Origin: UBA1227 sp045642705
GTDB lineage: Bacteria > Bacillota > Clostridia > Oscillospirales > Acutalibacteraceae
Length of the DNA stretch: 64,000 nucleotides
Assembly: GCA_045642705.1 (NCBI GenBank)
Contig: JAZUJK010000004.1
Location: forward strand, 1-64,000
Direction of reading: 5' to 3'
Below the pieces are notes generated by a model. It worked only from the letters and a program-made list of their open reading frames with translations, ran no database searches and was not told the origin of the DNA. Position numbers and translations under genes: made by a program. This document shows positions 8,247 to 17,017 of the stretch, piece by piece (position 1 is the stretch's first letter; every line of letters begins with the position of its first letter).

Positions 8247-10265
8247 TTGGACGAAAATAATGGCTTTTCAAGCTTTGCTGAATTACTCGGCAACTTGAAA
8301 CAATCAATTGAAGACAAACCAGAAAAAGTTAATACAGAAGAACCTAAAATTGCAATTGAGATGTCTGCTGGTGCAGAGGAAGCAATAGCAGAGGAAGAGG
8401 TAAGTGAAATCATTGCCTCTCTTCGCTCGATGCTTGGCAGTTCTGCTCCAGAACCAGCTCCTGCATCAGAACTCGTATCAGAGCGTATGATGGCAAGGGA
8501 GACAGTGGCACAGCAAGAGGAGATTCAAGTTGAACCACAGGCTGCAACAGAGATTGCAATAGAGGAACAGAAGGAAGTCATTCCGAATGTACAAAAGGAA
8601 GTAAAGCCTACTGTTTCTTATAAGGAACTCTTCGCTGATGCAGATCTTCCAACGACAGTTGGACTTATGGTTATGCTGTTTTTCAAGACGATATTTACGA
8701 TTATTTTCACAATCCTTTTAGATTTCTTCAATCTTGGAAAACGCTTTGTTTCATATGTCTACAATGGAATAAAGGGAAGAATAGTGGACTGGGCTCAAAC
8801 CGTAAGTGAGGATTGGTCATTCTTCCGTCAAGAACTTCGTGAAGCAAATGGCAGACAGTTTAGACGAGAAGTTGTTCTTCGTTATCCTCATCTATTCCAG
8901 AACATTTTGAATGTAGTATTTCCAGTTATAGGGCTTATTATCCTTATCGGAACAATTACAAGATTCAGTGCGTCAACATATGCCTTAGAGGTTAAGTCTG
9001 GTGGCCAATCACTTGGCTTCGTTGAGAATGAGGCTGTTTATACAAGCGCTGAGAGCAAGGTAAAAGAGAGATTTTCAGCAGATCTCACTGGTGATGATAG
9101 CACAGTTGAATTACAACCAACTTATCAAGTTGTAACTGTTAAGCCAAATGAGCTTACTGATGCTGATACAATCAGCGATAGTATCGTTGAAAACGCGCAG
9201 GAAGATGCAACATATGCCTGCGGCGTCTATATTGATGGTGACTTCCTATGCGCTCTAAAGAGTGAACTTGATGCCCGTCAGGTATTCAATAATATCCTTG
9301 ATGGATATGAGAAGAGCGATGAGAAGGATGTTGTAGGTTTCGTTGAGGATGTTCAGTTTGTACAGGGCCTCTATGAGGACAACGAAAATACAATTTGGGA
9401 CTCAGAAAAACTCACCAAGAAATTGACAGAGCAGAAGGCTGAGTCCAAGTACTATACAGCAAAAGAAGACGATACAATCTCAAGTATCGCTTATAGAAAT
9501 AACATAAGTGTCAAATCACTTCGTGCTCTAAATCCTGATCTCGGCGAGACAGTAAAAGTTGGCGATCAGCTCCTTGTAGCGCATGAAGCAAACTATGTTA
9601 GAACTAAGATTGTAAAGACTGTTGTATCCAACGATTCAACATCATATAAGACAATCAAGAATGAAAATTCCAAGATGTATAAGGGTACCAAGAAGATTAA
9701 GCGTAAGGGCTCTAAGGGAATTGATAAGGTTACCAGACTCGTTACATATGTGGATGGTGTTAAGGTCAATTCAGAGGAAATCGATCGCGTAACAATCAAG
9801 GCCCCTGTCGATGAAATCGTGGATATCGGTACTAAGAAGAACAAGTATGGATATTCATCCAGCTCATATAAGCGTGGCGGTGCAAAACTTGTATGGCCAG
9901 CAGTTGGAGTTCATAGAATTTCATCTCGCTATGGATACAGATGGGGTCGTCTCCACGGAGGAATTGATATCTCTGATGGTAAGACAGGACATACAGTTGT
10001 TGCTGCAGCATCTGGTACAGTAACAACAGCTTCGTACCACTATTCATATGGTTACCATGTTGTAATTAACAACGGTAACGGTATGAGCACATGCTATGCA
10101 CATATGCTCAAGGGCTCAATATGTGTAAAACCTGGTCAGTATGTATCTGCAGGACAACCTATTGGTAAGGTTGGTTCAACAGGTAACTCAACAGGACCAC
10201 ATCTTCATTTCGAAGTAAGAATTAATGGTAATAGAGTAAACCCAGCACCATATATCGGTGCATAA
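8247..10265 (+). CDS. M23 family metallopeptidase with LysM and G5-like domains
   Basis: Membrane-anchored cell-wall endopeptidase. The first 130 residues are acidic and low in complexity, then come two hydrophobic segments (about 138-160 and 222-240). The following extracellular part has a LysM peptidoglycan-binding domain (about 400-447, TISSIAYRNNISVKSLRALN), a G5-like region (about 448-528) and an M23 domain (about 548-672) with the zinc ligands of HGGID and HLHFEV. The TTG start is 6 bases after GGGAGG. No signal peptide is present; the protein is likely inserted by its internal helices. Length is 672 residues. The bond cut in peptidoglycan is not deducible. Confidence 0.9.
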   Translation: MDENNGFSSFAELLGNLKQSIEDKPEKVNTEEPKIAIEMSAGAEEAIAEEEVSEIIASLRSMLGSSAPEPAPASELVSERMMARETVAQQEEIQVEPQAATEIAIEEQKEVIPNVQKEVKPTVSYKELFADADLPTTVGLMVMLFFKTIFTIIFTILLDFFNLGKRFVSYVYNGIKGRIVDWAQTVSEDWSFFRQELREANGRQFRREVVLRYPHLFQNILNVVFPVIGLIILIGTITRFSASTYALEVKSGGQSLGFVENEAVYTSAESKVKERFSADLTGDDSTVELQPTYQVVTVKPNELTDADTISDSIVENAQEDATYACGVYIDGDFLCALKSELDARQVFNNILDGYEKSDEKDVVGFVEDVQFVQGLYEDNENTIWDSEKLTKKLTEQKAESKYYTAKEDDTISSIAYRNNISVKSLRALNPDLGETVKVGDQLLVAHEANYVRTKIVKTVVSNDSTSYKTIKNENSKMYKGTKKIKRKGSKGIDKVTRLVTYVDGVKVNSEEIDRVTIKAPVDEIVDIGTKKNKYGYSSSSYKRGGAKLVWPAVGVHRISSRYGYRWGRLHGGIDISDGKTGHTVVAAASGTVTTASYHYSYGYHVVINNGNGMSTCYAHMLKGSICVKPGQYVSAGQPIGKVGSTGNSTGPHLHFEVRINGNRVNPAPYIGA

Positions 10266-10278
10266 ATGGAGGACTATT

Positions 10279-10548
10279 GTGAGAGCAGTAATTACAGTTG
10301 TAGGAAAAGATCAAGTTGGAATATGCGCGAAAGTATCAACTCTCTGTGCAGAGCACAATGTAAATATCAGCGCTGTATCTCAGAACATCTTTGAGGATTT
10401 GTTCTGTATGGTAATGCTTGTTGAGACAGATAATCTTGATGTACCTTTCGGCGATTTCGCTGATATCTTACGTCAGGAAGGCGAGAAGTCAGGTCTCGAT
10501 ATTCGTGCAATGCACGAGGATATCTTTAATTCAATGCATAGAATCTAA
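10279..10548 (+). CDS. ACT domain-containing protein, UPF0237 family
   Basis: An 89-residue single ACT domain: VRAVITVVGKDQVGICAKV at the N-terminus is the typical amino-acid-binding ACT opening. Starting at GTG 10279, with TGGAGG 6 bases upstream, gives the standard UPF0237 length; an earlier ATG at 10258 overlaps the peptidase gene and adds an atypical tail. The next gene is UPF0210, 10 bases on, a pairing seen across bacteria and archaea. The function is unproven; a ligand-sensing regulatory role is inferred. Confidence 0.9.
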   Translation: MRAVITVVGKDQVGICAKVSTLCAEHNVNISAVSQNIFEDLFCMVMLVETDNLDVPFGDFADILRQEGEKSGLDIRAMHEDIFNSMHRI

Positions 10549-10558
10549 GGAGAAAACG

Positions 10559-11914
10559 ATGCTTGAAATTCGTGATGTTTTAGAAACAGTTCGAATGATT
10601 GAGAATGAGAATCTCGATATCCGTACTATCACAATGGGTATCTCTCTTCTTGATTGTTGCGATTCTGATATTGATAAGTCCTGTGACAAGATATATGAGA
10701 AGATTGTCAGAAAGGCTGAGAATCTCGTTAAAACAGGTGAGGATATCGAACGTGAGTATGGTATCCCAATCATAAATAAGCGTGTTGCTGTTACACCTAT
10801 CTCTATGATTCTTGCAGCAAGCGGTGGCGACCCACTGAAATATGCAAGAACTCTTGAGCGGGCAGTAGATACTATTGGTGTCAACTTCCTTGGTGGTTAT
10901 TCCGCACTCGTACAAAAGGGTTTTGCTGCAGGCGACGAAGCACTTATCCGTAGTATCCCAGAAGCACTTGATATAACTGACCATATCTGCTCCAGCGTCA
11001 ATGTAGGCTCAACTAAGGCCGGTATCAATATGGATGCGGTTGCACTTATGGGTGAGATAGTAAAGCAAGCAGCAGAAGTTACTGCATATAAGGACTGCAT
11101 AGGTCCAGCTAAATTGGTTGTATTCTGTAACGCACCAGAGGATAATCCATTTATGGCAGGCGCATTTCATGGTGCCGGTGAGCCAGATTGTGTTATCAAT
11201 GTTGGTGTATCTGGTCCTGGTGTTGTACGCTCTGCAATTTCCAAAATCCCAGATGCCTCTATCACAGAGGTAGCTGAGATGGTTAAGCGCACAGCTTTCA
11301 AGATTACAAGAGTTGGCCAACTCGTTGCAAATGAGGCATCCAAGAGACTCGATGTTCCATTTGGAATCGTGGACCTCTCCCTCGCACCAACACCAGCAGT
11401 TGGCGACTCAGTTGCATATATTCTCGAGGAGATGGGACTTTCCCAGTGTGGCTCAGCCGGCACAACTGCCTGCCTTGCTCTCCTCAATGATGCAGTTAAG
11501 AAGGGTGGCGTTATGGCCTCCTCATCAGTCGGCGGTCTCTCGGGCGCATTTATTCCGGTATCAGAGGATGCTGGCATGATTGCCGCAGCACGCTCTGGCT
11601 GTCTCAAGATTGAAAAGCTTGAGGCTATGACAGCAGTATGCTCAGTAGGCCTTGATATGATAGTAATCCCAGGCGACACAAGCGCCGCAACAATCTCTGC
11701 TATAATCGCAGACGAAGCTGCAATTGGTATGGTCAATTCCAAGACCACTGCTGTACGTGTAATCCCAGCAGTTGGCAAGAAGATTGGCGATGAACTTGAA
11801 TTTGGCGGATTACTAGGCTCAGGTCCTGTAATGCCTGTTAATACAGCAGATCCATCCAAGTTTATATCCCGTGGTGGAAAGATACCCGCACCATTGCAGA
11901 GCCTAAAGAATTAG
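10559..11914 (+). CDS. UPF0210 (PFL) family protein
   Basis: A 451-residue protein of the UPF0210/DUF711 family of unknown function. It has the family opening EVRMIENENLDIRTITMGISL-like segment (here ETVRMIENENLDIRTITMG) and Gly/Ala-rich motifs such as GVSGPGVVRSAI. ATG 10559 with AAGGAG upstream gives the normal length. It is translationally close to the UPF0237 ACT gene, suggesting that the two act together. No catalytic role can be assigned from sequence. Confidence 0.9.
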   Translation: MLEIRDVLETVRMIENENLDIRTITMGISLLDCCDSDIDKSCDKIYEKIVRKAENLVKTGEDIEREYGIPIINKRVAVTPISMILAASGGDPLKYARTLERAVDTIGVNFLGGYSALVQKGFAAGDEALIRSIPEALDITDHICSSVNVGSTKAGINMDAVALMGEIVKQAAEVTAYKDCIGPAKLVVFCNAPEDNPFMAGAFHGAGEPDCVINVGVSGPGVVRSAISKIPDASITEVAEMVKRTAFKITRVGQLVANEASKRLDVPFGIVDLSLAPTPAVGDSVAYILEEMGLSQCGSAGTTACLALLNDAVKKGGVMASSSVGGLSGAFIPVSEDAGMIAAARSGCLKIEKLEAMTAVCSVGLDMIVIPGDTSAATISAIIADEAAIGMVNSKTTAVRVIPAVGKKIGDELEFGGLLGSGPVMPVNTADPSKFISRGGKIPAPLQSLKN

Positions 11915-11922
11915 TGTATAAT
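11894..11922 (+). promoter_or_regulatory. Putative promoter before the DUF1858 gene
   Basis: TTGCAG at 11894-11899, 17-bp spacer and perfect TATAAT at 11917-11922. The -35 lies inside the end of the UPF0210 gene. Confidence 0.55.
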
Positions 11923-11956
11923 ATTTTCAGTATTTAACATAAAAGGAGTAATTATT

Positions 11957-12151
11957 ATGGCAATTACAAAAGATATGCTTATCGGTGATATCCTTGATGC
12001 ACATCCAGATGTAGCACCTTGTCTTCTTGAGATGGGTATGCACTGCCTTGGTTGTCCAAGCTCTCGTGGAGAGTCACTTGAGGATGCTTGCATGGTTCAT
12101 GGCGTAAACGCTGATGATATCCTTGCTAAGATGAATGCAATTGTTGGCTAA
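11957..12151 (+). CDS. DUF1858 domain-containing small protein
   Basis: A 64-residue protein matching the DUF1858/ScdA-N-like disulfide-prone domain: MLIGDILDAHPDVAPCLLEMGMHC followed by GCPSS and a later Cys in LEDAC. Proteins of this type are often found alone or fused to hybrid-cluster or iron-sulfur repair proteins. The conserved Cys pattern suggests a redox or metal role, but this is inference. AAAAGGAG precedes the ATG. It has its own promoter and a strong terminator, so it is probably a monocistronic unit. Confidence 0.85.
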   Translation: MAITKDMLIGDILDAHPDVAPCLLEMGMHCLGCPSSRGESLEDACMVHGVNADDILAKMNAIVG

Positions 12152-12161
12152 TTAAACCACG

Positions 12162-12190
12162 AAAGGCGAAGGGAAACCTTCGCCTTTTTT
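12162..12190 (+). terminator. Intrinsic terminator after the DUF1858 gene
   Basis: An 11-bp perfect stem (12162-12172 with 12177-12187), loop GAAA, ending in a run of six T. Confidence 0.9.
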
Positions 12191-12242
12191 AAATTGCAGA
12201 AATGAAGCAATAAGTAATCAAATTAGTGGAAAGAAGAAATCA

Positions 12243-12908
12243 ATGAAACTGGATAAGAGATTATCAATGGTAGCTAGCCTCGTCCGTCCATGCGATATCA
12301 TTGCTGATATAGGAACGGACCATGCATATGTGCCAGTTTATCTAATTGAAAATAGAATAGTATCCAGAGCTTACGCAGGTGATGTAAGAGTCGGACCTCT
12401 TGACAATGCCAAGAGAACTATTGAGGAGTATGAAATGGCTGATAAAATCATGCCAATTCTATCAGACGGTCTTCAGTCAATTCCTCACGACACAAACGAC
12501 TTCATAATTGCCGGAATGGGTGGAGAACTCATTGCGAGACTCCTATCTGAATCCCGCTGGGTTGAACAGATTGGTAATCATTTTGTTCTTCAACCACAGA
12601 CCCATCCAGAGGACCTACGCCTCTATCTATACCAAAATGGATATGAGATTTTAAAAGAATCCGTATGTCAGGATGGCCATCACCTCTATCTCGCAATAGA
12701 GGCCCAGTTCACTGGCACTACTAATGAAATAAGTGATCTATCTAATTGGGATACTTATATTGGCAAACTTGAAAATAGCCCAGTGACACTACTTTACTTG
12801 AATACCATAATTGACAGACTGTATATTAAATATAACGCAACAAAAGATGAAGAAATAAAACAGATTATTGATAAATTGTCGGAGGTTAGAGATATATGGC
12901 AACAGTAA
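12243..12908 (+). CDS. trmK: tRNA (adenine(22)-N1)-methyltransferase TrmK
   Basis: SAM-dependent methyltransferase that makes m1A22 in tRNA of Gram-positive bacteria. The N-terminal LDKRLSMVASLV and the SAM motif DIGTDHAYVPVYL are diagnostic, and the IIAGMGGELIARLL segment is the second family signature. The length of 221 residues is normal. The 3' end overlaps the Nif3-like gene by 13 bases, the same trmK-yqfO pairing as in B. subtilis, indicating translational coupling. Confidence 0.92.
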   Translation: MKLDKRLSMVASLVRPCDIIADIGTDHAYVPVYLIENRIVSRAYAGDVRVGPLDNAKRTIEEYEMADKIMPILSDGLQSIPHDTNDFIIAGMGGELIARLLSESRWVEQIGNHFVLQPQTHPEDLRLYLYQNGYEILKESVCQDGHHLYLAIEAQFTGTTNEISDLSNWDTYIGKLENSPVTLLYLNTIIDRLYIKYNATKDEEIKQIIDKLSEVRDIWQQ

Positions 12909-13651
12909 ATGATATCTATGAATTTATAGACAAAGTAGCTCCATTTAAGTCCCAGGTTGAATGGGATAACTCCGGCTTGCTTGTCGGCGACAAGAACAAT
13001 GAGGTTACCAAGGTGTGTGTTTGCCTTGATGTGACAGAGCGCAATCTCCAGAAAGCTATTGATATGGGCGCAAATCTCATCGTATCTCATCACCCAATCA
13101 TCTGGGATCCAATGAAATTTGTTCCATCGGATACTGTTGTATCAATGGCAATTAGAAATAGAATAAATGTTATATCTGCTCATACCAACTGGGACTGTGC
13201 AGAAGGTGGCGTTTCAAATGTACTCGCTACAATTCTCGGAATGCCAGATGCAGAGCCTCTCGAGGCAGAGGGTGAGCTCAGCATGGTATATGTTGGAAAA
13301 CTAAAGACAGCGGTTCCTGCAAGAGATTTTGCAGAACTAGTTGCTGAGGCACTCGACACAGTCGTATCACTTTCTTGCCCGGACAAGATGATTGAAACTA
13401 TCGCTGTATGCGGTGGTGCAGGTGCATCATTCTGGGCAGATGTAATGGGCAAAGCAGACGCCCTTGTAACTGGTGAAGTTCATCACCATGACTATATTGA
13501 CGCAGAGAAAAATGGCCTTTGCCTTATGGCAGCAGGCCACTATGAAACAGAGACAATCAGTATGCCAGTTCTCCTTGCTCTCTTGAAGCAGGAATTTGCT
13601 GATGTTGAATTTACTTACTTGGAGGATGCTCCAGTAATTTATATCGGATAG
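12896..13651 (+). CDS. Nif3-like dinuclear metal center hexameric protein (YqfO family)
   Basis: A 251-residue Nif3/YqfO/GTP-cyclohydrolase-I-type-2 family protein. Metal-binding motifs are visible: VSHHPIIWD, AHTNWD and TGEVHHHD near the C-terminus. It lacks the extra inserted domain found in long YqfO proteins, so it is the compact form. Translation is coupled to trmK by overlap, with GGAGG upstream of ATG 12896. The biochemical function of the family is still unclear. Confidence 0.92.
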   Translation: MATVNDIYEFIDKVAPFKSQVEWDNSGLLVGDKNNEVTKVCVCLDVTERNLQKAIDMGANLIVSHHPIIWDPMKFVPSDTVVSMAIRNRINVISAHTNWDCAEGGVSNVLATILGMPDAEPLEAEGELSMVYVGKLKTAVPARDFAELVAEALDTVVSLSCPDKMIETIAVCGGAGASFWADVMGKADALVTGEVHHHDYIDAEKNGLCLMAAGHYETETISMPVLLALLKQEFADVEFTYLEDAPVIYIG

Positions 13652-13661
13652 GAGAAACAAA

Positions 13662-15395
13662 ATGTCCCTCGATGGCATCTTTCTGCATTGCATAAAAGCA
13701 GAACTTGAAAATCAAATAATTGGTGCCAAAGTTGACCGTGTATACGAGCCGACTAGAGAGGATATTATCCTAAGCCTTAGAACGCGCGACCGAGGCAACA
13801 AGAAACTCCTCCTATGCGCGCGTGCCAATAGCCCGCGTGTCTCCCTAACGGAGGCCGCATACGAGAATCCGCAGAACCCACCAATGCTATGCATGCTTCT
13901 GCGCAAGCGCCTCGGTGGCGCTACGGTCACAGCAGTAAGACAGGAGAGTTGCGACCGAATTCTCTATATAGATTTTCTCGCGACCAATGAAATGGGAGAG
14001 AAGGAAAATCTAACCCTTGCCATTGAGATAATGGCACAATATAGCAATGTGATTCTAATGGATGATAGTTTGACTATAATTGACGCTCTAAAGCGTGTTG
14101 ATTATAGCAAGTCATCATATCGTTTAGTACTGCCAAGTGTAGCATATCAGCTACCACCGAGACAGGATAAATTAAATGTCTTTTGCACAGATAAGAAAGA
14201 TATCTTATCAAGAGTTCAAAACGGCGATGCCAAGGCATATATGTCTGCAATAGAAGGCGTATCCCCACTTGTATCCCGTGAACTTGAAATGCAGTCCCCT
14301 AATGCTGGAGTAGAACTTTTAAGGTCATATGAAAATGGTTCAGAGGCATTCTACTTAATCAAAGATGAAAATGGTAAGCCATTTGAGTTCTCATATATGC
14401 CAATTACGCAATATGGAACTTCAATGACAGTTGAAAAATATGATAGCGCATCAGAACTTCTTGATGATTATTATGCTAGAAGGGATAGCATTGAGCGCAT
14501 GGTTCATCGTACTTATGATGTGCGCCGTGTACTCATCAATGCCAAGGAGCGTATTGCTCGCAAACTGGACATTCAGCGTGCAGAACTTGAGGCCTGCAAG
14601 GATCGTGAGACTCTCAGAATCTATGCAGAACTCATAAATGCCAATCTATACAAGCTCGAAAAGGGCCATGAATTTTTCGAACTTGAAAATTACTATGACA
14701 ACAACAATCTGATAAAAATCCCAGTCGACCCTGCCATTAGCCCTGCTCAGAATTCTCAGAAGTATTTCAAGGAATATAAAAAGACATATACTGCTGAGAA
14801 AAAGTTAACCGAGCAGATAGAACAAGGTCTCCTGGACCTTGAATATATAGATTCAGTACTTGATGCATTGTCCCGTGTCGAGAATGAAAAGGACATACTT
14901 GCAATCAAGGGTGAACTTATAGCAGAGGGATATATCAAGAATAAATATCAGGCAAATGGTAAACTGTCCAAGAAGGATTTCAAGAACGGAAAGCCTGTCT
15001 CATCTCTGCCACCAATCGAATATATGACCACAGATGGATATCGCGTTTTGGTCGGCAGAAACAATTTGCAAAATGATAAATTATCAATGAAGACGGCGAA
15101 CAAACTTGATATGTGGATGCATACCAAGGATTTCCCAGGATCACATGTAATCATTGAAAATCAAAACGGCCAAGTCTCTGACCAGGCAATAGAAGAAGCA
15201 GCAATAATTGCAGCATTCCATAGCACAGCAGGAGACAGTGGCGCTAAAAAAATACCAGTCGATTATACTTTAGTTAAAAACCTAAAGAAACCAACTGGTG
15301 CTCGTCCAGGCAAGGTAATCTTCCATGAGAACTGGACTATTTATGCAGATATCAATCCTGATTTTGTAGAATCTCTAAGAAAGGATAACAAATAA
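13662..15395 (+). CDS. rqcH: Rqc2 homolog RqcH (NFACT family, FbpA-type)
   Basis: Ribosome-quality-control factor that binds 50S-peptidyl-tRNA complexes and directs C-terminal alanine tailing; older annotations call it fibronectin-binding protein. The NFACT-N domain starts with DGIFLHCIKAELENQI. The D98-R99 pair (ESCDRI) matches the Asp-Arg pair needed for Ala-tailing. The middle region is coiled coil, and the NFACT-R domain contains ANKLDMWMHTKDFPGSHVII. The 577-residue length is typical. AGGAG lies 7 bases before the ATG. Confidence 0.93.
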   Translation: MSLDGIFLHCIKAELENQIIGAKVDRVYEPTREDIILSLRTRDRGNKKLLLCARANSPRVSLTEAAYENPQNPPMLCMLLRKRLGGATVTAVRQESCDRILYIDFLATNEMGEKENLTLAIEIMAQYSNVILMDDSLTIIDALKRVDYSKSSYRLVLPSVAYQLPPRQDKLNVFCTDKKDILSRVQNGDAKAYMSAIEGVSPLVSRELEMQSPNAGVELLRSYENGSEAFYLIKDENGKPFEFSYMPITQYGTSMTVEKYDSASELLDDYYARRDSIERMVHRTYDVRRVLINAKERIARKLDIQRAELEACKDRETLRIYAELINANLYKLEKGHEFFELENYYDNNNLIKIPVDPAISPAQNSQKYFKEYKKTYTAEKKLTEQIEQGLLDLEYIDSVLDALSRVENEKDILAIKGELIAEGYIKNKYQANGKLSKKDFKNGKPVSSLPPIEYMTTDGYRVLVGRNNLQNDKLSMKTANKLDMWMHTKDFPGSHVIIENQNGQVSDQAIEEAAIIAAFHSTAGDSGAKKIPVDYTLVKNLKKPTGARPGKVIFHENWTIYADINPDFVESLRKDNK

Positions 15396-15397
15396 GT

Positions 15398-15505
15398 GTG
15401 CAGTGGTTCATTCTTGCATTTGTATTCCTACACGAGCAGTTTACATTAAAATCTGTTGCCGGCTGCGCCCTTATCGGCATAGGCACATTACTTATGGTTA
15501 TATAA
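15398..15505 (+). pseudogene. Remnant of a DMT/EamA-type transporter (C-terminal helix)
   Basis: An open stretch of 35 codons reads VQWFILAFVFLHEQ followed by a second hydrophobic segment ending in GTLLMVI and TAA at 15503-15505. This is the pattern of the last two helices of small-multidrug/EamA transporters, with the characteristic FLHEQF turn. No upstream transporter body or start with ribosome site exists; the fragment begins 3 bases after rqcH stops. I read it as a deletion remnant, though a 35-residue membrane peptide starting at GTG cannot be ruled out. Confidence 0.55.
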
Positions 15506-15537
15506 GTGTAGATTAATAAAAGAGAAAGAATGTTTTT

Positions 15538-15984
15538 ATGATTAAGATACTTTTCATCTGCCACGGCAATATATGTCGTTCTCCTTGTGCAGAAATTGTT
15601 ATGAAAGATTTGGTCTCCAAAGCAGGTCTTGCAAATGATTTCGAAATAGCTTCAGCTGCGACAAGCACAGAGGAACTTGGCAATCCTGTTTATCCACCTA
15701 TGCGTCGTCTCCTTGACTCAAAAGGTTATAACACAGATGGTCACTACGCTCGCCAAATGACTCGCAGCGATTATGATTATTACGATTACATAATCTGCAT
15801 GGATGCCAACAACATCCGCAATATGCGCTACATATGCGATGACACAGATGGCAAAATCCACATGCTTCTCGAATATGCTGGCTTAAACCGCGATGTCGCA
15901 GACCCTTGGTACACTCGCAACTTCAATGAGGCCTACAATGACATCCTCCTCGGCTGCACCGCCCTACTAAGACAACTAACCTAG
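15538..15984 (+). CDS. Low-molecular-weight protein-tyrosine-phosphatase
   Basis: A 148-residue LMW-PTP. The P-loop C-X5-R(S) is CHGNICRS at residues 8-15 (nucleophile C8, phosphate-binding R14), and the general acid Asp lies in ADPWY near residue 122. The family also includes arginine phosphatases and arsenate reductases; the sequence alone does not choose among them. AGAAAG lies upstream of ATG 15538. No tyrosine kinase gene is nearby in the window. Confidence 0.9.
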   Translation: MIKILFICHGNICRSPCAEIVMKDLVSKAGLANDFEIASAATSTEELGNPVYPPMRRLLDSKGYNTDGHYARQMTRSDYDYYDYIICMDANNIRNMRYICDDTDGKIHMLLEYAGLNRDVADPWYTRNFNEAYNDILLGCTALLRQLT

Positions 15985-16116
15985 TTATATCAATCTAGCT
16001 AACACCTAACAAACCGGATTTTTCCCATATTGGCGGCCAACAAAGTTTCTTATAAATCAAACTATTCATACGGCTATCAAGCTAACTCGTTTTGCTTGGC
16101 AGTCCCCGAAAAAAAC

Positions 16117-16143
16117 GAACTTATTGCAACTTGTAATAAGTTC
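16117..16143. repeat. Palindrome A, upstream of the SOS-type promoter
   Basis: Arms of 13 bp (GAACTTATTGCAA and its inverse with one mismatch) separated by a single C. It is nearly identical, in reverse orientation, to the palindrome at 16258-16283. Confidence 0.75.
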
Positions 16144-16152
16144 ATTTTTAAT

Positions 16153-16181
16153 TTGACTTTATAGAACAAATGTTCTATAAT
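16153..16181 (+). promoter_or_regulatory. Promoter with an embedded LexA/SOS box
   Basis: TTGACT (16153-16158), 17-bp spacer and perfect TATAAT (16176-16181). The spacer contains GAACAAATGTTC (16164-16175), which fits the Gram-positive LexA/DinR consensus GAAC-N4-GTTC, extended to 9-bp perfect arms over 16160-16179. A repressor bound here would block RNA polymerase directly. Confidence 0.75.
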
Positions 16182-16257
16182 AATTATACAACCTCGTAGC
16201 TACGTCGATTGGCGTTACTGATTTGAAATATGTTACTTAATTTGCGAGGCGGATTTC

Positions 16258-16283
16258 AACTTATTACAGTTTGCAATAAGTTC
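16258..16283. repeat. Palindrome B, in the leader of the Bro-N-like gene
   Basis: Near-perfect inverted repeat that closely resembles the reverse complement of palindrome A. It lies downstream of the SOS-type promoter and so would be transcribed; it could be an RNA hairpin or a second protein-binding site. Confidence 0.65.
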
Positions 16284-16334
16284 GATTTAATCCGATACAT
16301 CTTACTAGATTGAAAGGTTAAAAATGGTTAATTT

Positions 16335-16877
16335 ATGCAAACTTCAAGGAGTAAAGAATTTATTGTAAATGAGAATTATCTTATGCGAACAGCGATAGAT
16401 TGCGAAACGGGGATTACTTATTACTCTGCTGTTGATTTAATGGATCTGATATATGATTATGAGATATTGACTTTGGGAAGAAACACATGGGCGGTTATCA
16501 AACATAGATTAAAAAAGAACCCGAAGACAGCATATCTTGCTGCTTGTGAGAAAGTTAATGTTTTATCTGCTGATATGAAGCGACATCCTACAGATATGCT
16601 TACTATGCAGCAGGCAATTGAAATTGTTGTCTATGCCACATTCCCAAAAAGGGATAAACACTTTGAAAGTAATTTTCAAAATCACGTTAATTATTTTGAT
16701 GAATCTTCACATTTTCATTCTATTCAGTTGGAAATTTATAGAATGTCCAAGATGAGAAGGGACTATGATTATTTAGAATTTTTCTCTAAGAACGAAGATA
16801 GATATCAAGATGTTGTTAGATTGAACAAACAAATTGAGGATGAAGAGAACTATAAAATTGCTATGGGAAAATCATAG
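16335..16877 (+). CDS. Bro-N/DinD-like protein, probable phage-derived
   Basis: A 180-residue protein not assigned with certainty. Residues about 25-60 read ITYYSAVDLMDLI then RNTWAVIKHRLKK, which follows the pattern of the Bro-N domain in phage antirepressors and DinD-like proteins (aromatic-S-x-x-D then R-x-W-x-x-x-K-x-R-L-K). The C-terminal half is charged. ATG 16335 is chosen for length but lacks a good ribosome site; an in-frame ATG at 16383 is an alternative. A promoter with a LexA-type box lies 150 bp upstream. Base composition is more AT-rich than neighbouring housekeeping genes, consistent with transfer. Confidence 0.6.
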   Translation: MQTSRSKEFIVNENYLMRTAIDCETGITYYSAVDLMDLIYDYEILTLGRNTWAVIKHRLKKNPKTAYLAACEKVNVLSADMKRHPTDMLTMQQAIEIVVYATFPKRDKHFESNFQNHVNYFDESSHFHSIQLEIYRMSKMRRDYDYLEFFSKNEDRYQDVVRLNKQIEDEENYKIAMGKS

Positions 16878-16914
16878 AGATATAAAAACAATAGTGTATA
16901 AGAAGTGTGAATAA

Positions 16915-17006
16915 ACAATAAAAATAAACAATAAGAAATAAAGAATGAGAAATAAAAAATAAAGAATGAGAAATAAAAAATAAAATAATGAAAAACAAAT
17001 AATAAA
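16915..17006. repeat. AT-rich tandem repeat, about 21-bp unit
   Basis: The core AAAGAATGAG occurs at 16940-16949 and again at 16961-16970 within AAATAA-rich sequence, with a degenerate third copy. It separates the Bro-N-like gene from the terminator at 17018. Probably slippage-derived; no coding potential. Confidence 0.6.
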
Positions 17007-17017
17007 TATTGAAAATT

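Larger units (their letters stand above)
15985..16334. other. 350-bp non-coding regulatory region of the accessory island
   Basis: No convincing gene. It holds two near-identical palindromes (16117-16143 and 16258-16283), a promoter with a LexA-type operator in its spacer (16153-16181) and a short perfect palindrome CGTAGCTACG at 16195-16204. The first 130 bp show nothing recognisable. Confidence 0.7.

Noticed and set aside
11167..11859. A 230-codon open frame on the reverse strand inside UPF0210
   Set aside because: It mirrors the coding gene's base pattern and has no ribosome site or recognisable protein.
16915..17006. Repeat block considered as a CRISPR array
   Set aside because: Only two clear units of AT-rich sequence with no spacers and no cas genes.
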